The notes under the pieces are model-generated. The model saw only the letters and a program-made list of their open reading frames with translations, was not told where the DNA came from and did not search any database. Below are positions 45,425 to 53,949 of a stretch of DNA of 64,000 nt, piece by piece. A program made the position numbers and the translations under genes. The DNA comes from Podocnemis expansa. Its lineage: Eukaryota > Chordata > Testudines > Podocnemididae. How positions within the stretch are numbered: the stretch's first letter is position 1; each line of letters starts with the position of its first letter. The stretch spans positions 11,490,572 through 11,554,571 of the forward strand of contig ML682024.1 of assembly GCA_007922195.1 (NCBI GenBank), read 5' to 3'.

Positions 45425-46500
45425 TCAACACCACAGGGTTAGGCTACTTGGGACATGCAACAATGTTTGGCATGATAGGGCATCAGCATTACCATGTTGG
45501 CTTCTGGCCCTGTGCTGCACATGGAAGTTGAAAGGCTGTAGGGATAGGTACCACCTCATTACTCTTGTGTTCTTCTCCTTGTTAGTGTGCATCCGCTGTA
45601 GCAGGACATCATCTGTTACCAGGGTGAACCGTCTCCCTAGAAGGTAATAACAAAGGGTTTCCATTGCCCATTTGACTGCCAGACACTCTTTTTCCAGAAC
45701 TGCGTATTTCTGTTCTCTGGGGAGAAGCTTCCAACTAAGATAGAATATCAGATGGTCCTCTTCCTCTACCATCTGGGAAAGGACAGTACCAAGCCCTACT
45801 TCTGAGACATGTGTGTGGGAGGATGAACTCCTTTTCAAAGTCTGGGGCAACAAATACTGGGTGACTACACAGGGCTGTTCTCAAATCCAAAAATGCTTCT
45901 TCCACTGTGTTGGTCCACTTTACCATATCTGGACTGTGAGCTATTATTAGGTCTGTCAGAGGCCCTGCCCTAGTTGCAAAGGGGGGGATAGATCTTCTAT
46001 AGTACCCCACTATCCCCAGAAATGCCCTGACCTGCTTCTTGTGGACTGGATGGGGCCAGGCCTGAATAGCCTCCACTTTGCCCCACTGAGGTTTTACTAA
46101 GCCTCTTCCCACTCTATAGCCCAAGTGTTTGGCCTCAGCTAGCCCTATTGCACATTTGTTGGGGTTAGCAGTGAGGCCAGCTCTCCAAGGGCATCCAGTA
46201 AGGCTTCTACCTCCTCCAGGTCCATCTCCCAGTCAGAGCTATGGATGACTACGTCATCTGGATAAGCAGCAGCATATCTGCTTTGTGGTCTTAATAACGT
46301 ATCCACTAATCACTGGAATGTCACAGGGGCCCCATGTAACCTGAATGGTAAGACAGTATACTGGAATAGGCCATCAGGTGTGGAGAAGGCAGTCTTCTCT
46401 TTGGCGTCTTCTGCCAGGGGAATTTGCCAGTAGTCCTTGGTCAAGTCCAAGGTTGTTAGGTACTGAGCCATGCCCAACCGGTCTACTAGCTCATCAATGC
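45425..46500 (-). pseudogene. Gmr1-like RT palm and RNase H
   Basis: Minus strand: near 46270 the catalytic box reads AYPDDVVIHS (YLDD-type, Asp pair kept), then LGYRVGRGLVKPQWGKVEAI, VRAFLGIVGYYRRSIPPF (46124-45735), then in another frame SEVGLGTVLSQMVEEEDHLI, LVTDDVLLQRM and SQHGNADALS, the RNase H end. Copies element RNA and removes template RNA in active relatives; frame changes show it is dead. Confidence 0.82.
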
Positions 46501-46756
46501 GTGGGATCAGTTAAGCATCAAATTTGGATACCTCATTCAGCTTCCTAAAATCATTGCGAAACCTGCAGGTGCCATCAGGTTTAGGAACTAGGACAATGAA
46601 ACTGTGAGATTCCTCAATCACTCCACGTTCCAACATTCATTTTACTTCTGGCCTAATTTCTTCCCTTTTTACTTCAGGAGTTCAGTAAGGTTTCATTGTT
46701 ACTCATACACCAGGGTCAGTGATGATGTGATGCTGGATTGCTGTGGTACAGCCTGG

Positions 46757-47250
46757 CTACATGGAAAACCCATCCTGGTTTCTGTGGATCATGTCAATGA
46801 CTTCTGCCCATTGTGTTGGGGTCAGCTCAGACGATATTCTCACTTGTCCCTGGCAGGCGTCTGCCTGGGGCAGCGTCATCTGGGTGATCAGGCATGTTGC
46901 TGGATCCTGCCAGGGCTTTAACAAGTTGGTAGGGTAGATCTCTGGTTTTCTGTACTCCAGCTGTTTCACTTTATAGTTTACCTCCCCAACAGCTTCCACT
47001 ATCTCATATGGTCCTTGCCAGCTGGCAAGGAGCTTACTTTCTGTTGTTGGCACTAACACCATCACTCTGTGTCCTGGATGAAATTTCCATCCCTTTGCTC
47101 TCCAGTTGTAATAAGTTTTCTGGGTTTCTTGTGCTTTCTCAAGATGCTCTCGCACTATGGGCATCACTCGGGCTATCCGTTCTCACATCTAAGCCACATG
47201 TTCAATAATGTTCTTTCCTGGCTTGGGCTGTTCCTTCCAGTCCTCTTTGG
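46757..47250 (-). pseudogene. Gmr1-like integrase C-terminal domain
   Basis: Reads KEDWKEQPKPGKNIIEHV, (stop), RVMPIVREHLEKAQETQ, then KFHPGHRVMVLVPTTESKL, ASWQGPYEIVEAVGEVNYKV and NLLKPWQDP. This GDRV-like, chromodomain-less gypsy integrase tail binds DNA. It ends and leads into VRISSELTPTQW, the linker that normally precedes RT. Confidence 0.8.
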
Positions 47251-47273
47251 CAATATCTACTGTGCCCCCAGGA

Positions 47274-48215
47274 TCACTACTTACACTGCTAAGTGGCACC
47301 GCTTTTCCCTCTGGGTAAAAGGGAAGGGAGCAATTCCTGAATCAGCCCCCGTACAGGTAATCCTTGATTGCCTGTTAGACCTCAAGGATGAAGGGCTGTC
47401 CCTTTCCTTGCTGAAGGTCCACCTGGCAGCTATCTCAGCTTTTCATGATAAGATAGAGGGGGTTCCAATTTTCTCTCATCCCACTTCCACTAGGTTCCTG
47501 AAGGGAATTGAAAGGATTTACCCACAACCCAGAAGCCCTCCCCCACAATGGGACCTTAACGTAGTGCTCCGCTGCTTAACGGAGCCACCATATGAACCCC
47601 TGGACTTGTCCACTCTGTTAGTCCTCACTTGGAAAGTTTCCTTCCTGGTAGCTATAACCTCGGCCAGATGAGTGTCTGAGCTTAGAGCCCTCTCCTCAGA
47701 ACCTCCCTATACAAGGTTCTTTCTGGATAAGGTGGTGCTTCTCCCAAACCCAGCATTCTTTCCTAAGGTGGCCTCTCCCTTTTACCTTAATCAGGACATT
47801 TGCCTTTCAGTGTTTTGCCCATACCCTCAGGTTACTGAAAACCAGAGGAAGTGGCACACCCTAGATGTCAGAAGAGTGTTCTTGACATACACTGGGCCCA
47901 TGCACCCATTCCAGAAAATATCCCAACTGTTCATGGCAACTGTGGACTGGAAGAAGACATCCCGTGTCTTTGCAGTGTATTTCCAGGTGGTTTGTAAACT
48001 GCATCCAAAACTGCTACAGAAGGTCAGGCATGCCCCTCCTGCGGAACGTTAGGGCTCATTCAACCAGAGCCCAAGCTTCATCAATGGCCTTCCTGTCCCA
48101 AGTCCCTCTACAGGAGATCTGCAGGGCAGCTATGTGGTTGTCAGTACATACCTTCACAACACACTACATTATAGTCCAACAAACTAGAAAGGATGCCTCA
48201 TTGGACTGAGCCGTA
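47274..48215 (+). pseudogene. DIRS-type tyrosine recombinase, broken
   Basis: Plus-strand remnant of the integrase-like enzyme of a DIRS retrotransposon. N-terminal SAM-like part: AKWHRFSLWVKGKG, VQVILDCLLDLKDEGLSLS, LKVHLAAISAFHD. Catalytic part: Box I reads ITSAR-stop-VSEL, so the catalytic Arg codon is TGA (47669-47671), most simply a CGA to TGA change. After RKWHTLDVRR and a frameshift near 48010, Box II AHSTRAQAS (H-x-x-R) and the tyrosine region TFTTHYI are intact in frame 47964-48209. DIRS elements use this enzyme to insert circular cDNA without target duplications. The RT/RNase H part is absent here. Confidence 0.82.
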
Positions 48216-48294
48216 CTCAAAGTGGCTAAGCTGTAACTCTACCCATCATCCTGGGTATGGCTAGCAGTCACCTGTAACTGGATGATATGAGCAG

Positions 48295-48608
48295 CGCTCA
48301 AAGAACGGTGGATTACTGATGTAACCGTCCTTCTTTGAGATGGGCTGCTAACATAAATTCAGATCACCCCCATCGTTCCCGCTAACCAGAGTTGGTGTAA
48401 AGAAGGAAATGGGGGGGGATCAGGGCCAGGGCCACCTCTATAGCCATGCAGCGGCACAGAGGGAGGGTTAGCTGCTGCCCCTGACCTGAGAGGCTTAGGC
48501 TAAAAGACTTTCTGACCCACCGTGCACTGCAGCACGTAGACATCCATAACCGAATGCATGCAAGCAGCCCATCTCGAACAAGGTCAGTTACATCAGTAAC
48601 CCACCGTG
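48295..48608. repeat. DIRS terminal repeat region (inverted segments)
   Basis: The segment GATTACTGATGTAACCGTCC followed by TTCTTTGAGATGGGCTGCT (48310-48350) recurs inverted as GCAGCCCATCTCGAAC followed by GTTACATCAGTAACCCACC (48568-48602). Position just after the recombinase and inverted layout fit DIRS termini/internal complementary regions. Confidence 0.6.
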
Positions 48609-48609
48609 G

Positions 48610-51150
48610 CCTATGCAGCTCTGAATATGCTGCCACTCCATACTGGAATATCATTCCTCCTAGCAGTGGCATCTCTGCATTGGGCACACTGGGGCACGTG
48701 CCCTGGATCCCAAAGCCTGTGCCCCGGATCTCCAGCCCAATCGGGCCGGGGACCCGGGGCCCGATCCCCGGCTGGGGATGCAACACCTGGCTGGCCTCCA
48801 GCCAGGCCCCACCCCTGGCCAGGGATAGGGTCAGGGGGAGGCCACACCGCCATGAGCGGCTAGGCTGTGGCGCATCCAGAAGCAGCAGCTGGCGGCCGGG
48901 TCCCCAATCCCTGGGCTGCGGGGGATGTGTGGGTGTCTAGAGCAGAACTATAACTGATGCATGTGGTACTGAAAAGTGATTGCAAATGCCTACCTGGGCT
49001 GGGGCCCACACATGCATGAAAGGGGGCCTAATGATATGGAAACGGGGCCTGCCAATTAAGAGGGTTCCAGGACCCACCAAATTATACTTTAACCACAGTG
49101 TGCCACAAGGGGACCCTGCAGGTGGCCAGTTCAAGGCTCCAGGCTCTCCCCTGCCAGCGGGAACCCTGTTGGAGGTCCAGTACAGCTTCCAGGCCCCCAC
49201 CCCACCAGGTGACTCTGTTGCAGGAACCCTGGCTCAGCTCCCCATACCCCTTACCAGGAGGTTACACCCCTTGTCTAGCACCATGGGGACAGGACGTGTT
49301 TGGGCTGACTGCACCTAGCAAGACAGAGTCCTAAATGCATTCATACTGACCGCTGATGCACACTGTGAGGGAAATATTAGGTGATCTCCTTTGTAGAATA
49401 ACAGGGAAGGTGCCATAGTATAGGCCTTATAGGGGCTGCAGGTTGCCATGGTAGTGGGGTTGTTTTTCAGGCAAGTTATATATCTAAGTTCCTTTAACAA
49501 GCGGCCTAGAGTTGATAGTTAAAGTGTGTTATCTCTCCTTTCTCATGCTTTTTCTCCTGACCATCTGGACGAGGAACGTAAGCTAGACTGTCCCGTCTTT
49601 GTTCTAACTGAAAAGGGAGTATTACCTCCTATCTCCTGCTCACCCTTCTTGGCACCATAGCCTCACAAGAATGTAAGGTCAGCATCTCTAGGCAGAAATT
49701 AATGAGTTTGCAGGCACTGTGGCTGCCCAAGATAATTCAAATGATGTCAACAGTAAACAGAGGCGGGGATAATTATATGCATTCTTTAAGTATTAATATG
49801 CATTTAATAATGTTAATATAACCATATAAGGATCTCTAAAACATTGTCAATCATGTAAGCATTATCATAGTATTATCATACTGTACTGGATAAAAATGTT
49901 GTGATGCTGCCCCTCAGGGCTCTCTCTCACACTCAATTGTTGGGGGGGCCTGCTCGGAGGGGCTAGCACTTCTTTGCTGCCCTCTGATGCAGTTCCTTTT
50001 GTTATTCAGCTGAATAATAAATCCTGAACCACACCTCGTTCTCTGCTAATTCGAGTCTCAGCTGGGAACGGGCCTTCATCACTGGGGAGGATCGGTGGTC
50101 TCTTCTTCCAGGTTGAGAGCCCTGATTAATTTGTCCCCCACAACACCCTGCCTGTTCCACTGAGCACCCTGCCACACATCCCATGGTCAGAAGGTACCCT
50201 GCTATGGGAAAGTCAGAGTAAGCATCCATTGTCTCCCAGCACAGCACTGGCTGGTTCATCTCTGACTCCCAGAGGTCATGCAAGAATTGTGATTTGGGGA
50301 AGGGGCCTGTTGCAGACTGGCCCCCTAGATATTCCCACACTAGCAGCACCCCTTCCCCTGCTGAGCCTCAAATGCAGACGTGGAAAGAACAGCTGGCTGG
50401 GCCCACAACAGCTGGTGGGTGGAATAGGCAACCCCCCAAGGAACCCACCTCATGCTGCATTCCTGGGGCCAGAAGCTGTTAACCCTGTCTCACAGACATA
50501 GCTACTTGCAGCTCATCTCACACATTTGGGCATCCCTCAGGGAGGCTGCCAGGCAGCAGCCTTCATTGCATTTGAGTGGGGAGAGAGGCACAGGGGGGCG
50601 GGGCAAGGAGCAGATAAAAGGCATCTGACTTCTCCCTTACCCTGCTCTAAAGGGGAGCTGCACGGAACGGTGGATTGGGTGTGCAACGCAAACTGCTGGC
50701 CTGTCCCAGTTTTCATTCTGTTGAAGGCCAGGAAGCAAGACCTGACCAATTTTGATGGGGAAGGGTGAGATTTCTATCCAGATCATTTTACGTTGACACC
50801 TATTTAACCCCAAGCACTGAGGAGCATCAGACCCAACCCTGCACCAGCTCGTTGGCTGTCAAGACCACTAGCCCAGGCTGGGAAGACAGCACATTGGGGT
50901 AAGTCTCGCACCAGTTAGCAGTGAAGTGGTGTCAGGCCATGTCATTTCAGCACATGCTCACTTGGCACAAACTCAAGGAACTCAATTTGGATTGAAGGTA
51001 AGTTGTTTTCGTACTGTGATACCTCGTGGTGGGAGAAAGTTCAAGCTGATGCTTTTACCTCTCCGTCTGTCTTTGCAGAGTGACACATCTCACTAGGTCA
51101 TGTAGACACCCTAGCTTCGCAAGCTGAGGGTGCTTGACAAGAGGTGCCAA
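48610..51150. other. No gene; GC-rich repeat islands
   Basis: 48655-48960 is GC-rich and shares phrases with 19835-20100 (GGGCACACTGGGGCACGTGCCC; CCCAATCGGGCC). 49015-49090 shares GAGGGTTCCAGGACCCA and ATTATA-TTTAA with 21985-22050. No domain or RNA gene seen in 49100-51150. Confidence 0.4.
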
Positions 51151-51151
51151 G

Positions 51152-51610
51152 CAATGTTCCCTTTAAGCTGTGTGCATGCGCAGCATCCTTGGCTCCCCAG
51201 TGCACGCCACAGTGCTCACCGTGCAGCGCCCGCAGCTGTGGCTGCTTGCTGTCCAAGCACATGTATATCTGGCCGGCAGGGAGCAGGTCCAGGGAGTTTA
51301 AAATCTCCCCTGAACATGTTTTTAAACTTTCCAGCGCAGCTTCCTGCTGCCCTGAAGAATGGCAGCAGAGAGAGGCATGTGCTGCATGGGAGCAGCTTTA
51401 GCAGCCACGGCAGTGGCCTGAGGGAGTTGGGGATGGGGACCTGGGGGCAGGAGATCCTGTGGGACTTGGGGAAGCCAGTCTGAGGGGATGCAGAGAAGGC
51501 GCACAGCTCAGGGAACTCAGGGAAGCTTAGCCCCAGCTCCGCGCTGCCACCAGCTGCCCGTCTGCCCACCAGGGAAAGTGCTGGAGGAGGGGGAGCATGC
51601 AGCTTCCCCA
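51152..51610 (+). mobile_element. hAT MITE relative, one end visible
   Basis: Begins CAATGTTCCCTTTAAGCTGTG, the end of the 43024 MITE family, followed by similar GC-rich content (GCAGGGAG, CCGGCAG). The right end was not found; the limit given is approximate. Confidence 0.55.
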
Positions 51611-51616
51611 AGACCA

Positions 51617-51862
51617 GGGTTACCAGATTTCAGGCCAAAGGAGGACATGTCCTCCTTTTATCCTTCACATCCTCCATCCGGCAGGCATTTTAAAATACAT
51701 GGTTTCGTCTTGCTTTTTATTTATAGAAGTTAAAGTATGCTGGAAGTGTTCGAGAGCCCCCTAGAAACAGAATAATATTACACTAATATTACATGTGTCC
51801 TCCGATGTCCTCCTTTTCATACTTTTCCATCCTCCTCTCTATGCTTTGGTATCTGGTAACCC
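51617..51862. mobile_element. Tc1/mariner-like MITE
   Basis: 246 bp, ends GGGTTACCAGAT / ATCTGGTAACCC, TA kept at the right (51863). Interior shares GGAGGACATGTCCTCC with the 27370 copy. Confidence 0.75.
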
Positions 51863-51874
51863 TACCCAGGACTA

Positions 51875-52000
51875 GGGTTACCAGACATGTGGGAAAAGCA
51901 GGACATGTCCTCTTTTTCACCTTCATGTCCTCCGTCCTCCAGCTATTCTAAAAGTAGGTGTTTTTTTTTTCAGACTTGTTACTTTTTATGAGTAGAATAT
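51875..52000. mobile_element. Tc1/mariner-like MITE, left part
   Basis: Starts GGGTTACCAGACATG after TA, then AGGACATGTCCTC. Nearly adjacent to the 51617 copy. The right end is lost. Confidence 0.6.
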
Positions 52001-52131
52001 TTAAAAAAAAAAAACAACCCAAAACATGTCCAACACAGGGCTCAAAACCATTAGCATGAGTCTGTCTCCTGAACATGTGAAGCAAAGGGCAGTTGAACAT
52101 AAAGCTTCTCTGATTCCAAGAACTTTCTGGA

Positions 52132-52275
52132 GCAGTAGTGTCTGTGGTTCAGGTGGTAGACCAAACAGACTTAATCACATGGTTGTGGGTTTGAGTCTGG
52201 TGCTGGGCATTTTGTCTTTTTGGACCATTGCTCCCTACAAAAGGGCTACATTGTGGGTAAAAAAAAAAAATACAG
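52132..52275 (+). repeat. tRNA-derived SINE (tRNA-Lys-like head)
   Basis: Shows a pol III A box-like GTTCAGGTGGTAGAC, then CAGACTTAATCA (anticodon-arm of a Lys-type tRNA) and a B box-like GGGTTTGAGTCTGG, followed by a short body and an A-rich tail from 52259. tRNA-Lys SINEs (Cry I type) are known from hidden-neck turtles. Family membership is inferred. Confidence 0.55.
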
Positions 52276-53329
52276 CAAATCATAATAAAATGAAGAAAAA
52301 AGTACACTGTGAATAAAATTATCAACAGGGGCACATTTGAAATGGTTATAAACAATACAGGACTATTTTTTAAAAAAGAATTTTTAAAATGGGCTGCTGT
52401 GGAAAATGAAAAAGCAACAAGTCAGCTTTTTTTCAACTTTTTATGTACTTTTCAAGATTATATTTACAAATTAAGTTTTTTAACTTTTTTAGGCTCATTA
52501 AAATTAATGAAAGGATCATGAAAAACTTTCATTTACTGTAAAATAAAACATTTTGGTAATTCTTTTTATTTCAAAATAATTTTAAAAACACATGACTTCG
52601 CACTGTTTTAATGCTGCATTCATTATCATTACCATGTGCTTCTCCGGGAATTAACTTAGGTAGTTACAGAGTAGGGGGAGGAGGTACATGTGCTCAGCAC
52701 AGAGAAATCCAAAAACAAAGAAAATACCCTGACCACATCTAAGTACACATTCCCTGTTCTACCCATGCCTGTCAGTAACAAACTTAACTTATCTTTGGTA
52801 AGGATGTTGCTGGATTCTTCCTCAGGCCCCTCCGGCCTCCTCCTGATCCTCCCAGGAGCTCTGCTGCATCCAAATAGGAACAGGCCAGGCTGCTGTTCCC
52901 ATTGGCTGTCCTGGGACTCACTGACCAGAGTGTTAACTTCTTCCTCCCCAAGGATTATTACAGATACAAACAGCACAATTAACTGATTAGCATACTAGGT
53001 GCAGTGGGTGCAAAGCATAGTGGGTAATAGTATTTGGGGTTCATTTGCTCACAAATTTATCAATATCTGTAATTCTACTAAAGGGAAATATGAAATACTG
53101 TTCTTGTGTGAACTGCTACTCTCTGTTTGTTTCAAATCTGTCTGGGTTAGTTAAAGGGTAAAAGCTACCCTTAGTTAGAAAAAGATTTGTAGAGACGCTC
53201 CTGCATGTTTCAGTCTGAAAGAGACAAGAACAGAAGTGTAAGGTTTGTTTTTTGGACTGTAATAGGCTGAGATCATGCCTCTACTCCTGGACCACCAACC
53301 ACTTCTCCTGAGCCCCAGTGACCTACTAT

Positions 53330-53949
53330 TGCCCAGGAACCTCAACTTCCAAGTGGCCCTTCTGAAAATCCCTGTGACAGCTCCCCTGAGCCTGACTCCC
53401 CCCAAAGGACTGACTCCCACCAGAGGAGCATTAGTGTGAACTCTGCTCCCCTGGTTAACAACTCACCAATGAGCCTGGACCCTGAGTGCAGGGAAGGAGA
53501 AGGAGCCCGTGATGCCTGCCTTGCAGACGCTAGCTTGCAACAACCAGCATCCAGACAACCTACACCATGGTAGCTGTTGTGGCTGGAGCAACTAAGGGCA
53601 GCATCCTCCTTCGATGACATCAACCACCTTGCAGACAAGCTGGTCCTGGAACTGTCAGCTGAAGTCGCAGCGGCACACAGAGCGACCCAGGAGGGCTCCT
53701 CGTCCACTCGCAGGCCACCAGCAAACTGCAACAACAGGAATGCACCCAGAGGGCATAACACGAGACACCGTTATGACTCAGCCACTGCCTCCAGACTTCA
53801 GAAATTTTACCAGTCCAACTGGACCAAGGCCATGAGAGAGATCCTCGATGGTTCTTCACTTTCTTGCACAATCCCACCAGACAGCCTATTCTCATACTTC
53901 TCAGACGTGTTCAGCCGTGTGACCCTGGCTACCACCTGTCGCCCAGACT
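53330..53949 (+). pseudogene. N-terminal region of R2-like ORF, interrupted
   Basis: In frame with 53577, a Pro/Ser-rich stretch runs from about 53330 to a TAG at 53571, then continues as WLEQLRAASSFDDINHLADK, SRLQKFYQSNWTKAMREIL and FSYFSDVFSRV, the region that precedes the RT in R2-like proteins. A frameshift near 53940-53955 separates it from the 810-codon frame that follows. No N-terminal C2H2 zinc fingers or Myb motif was recognised in this stretch; they may be lost or further upstream. Confidence 0.7.

Larger units (their letters stand above)
45363..47273 (-). mobile_element. Gmr1-like Ty3/gypsy element, pol order INT-RT-RNase H
   Basis: Minus-strand pol remnant. From high to low coordinates: the integrase C-terminal domain (47250-46757), then the RT palm (about 46450-46130) and RNase H (45850-45425). 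In ordinary gypsy elements the integrase follows RNase H; here it precedes RT, the arrangement described for the deuterostome Gmr1 group. The region between integrase and RT is continuous without a foreign insertion, so the order looks genuine. Frameshifts and stops make it inactive. Its 5' part ends at a DIRS fragment near 47273. Confidence 0.78.
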
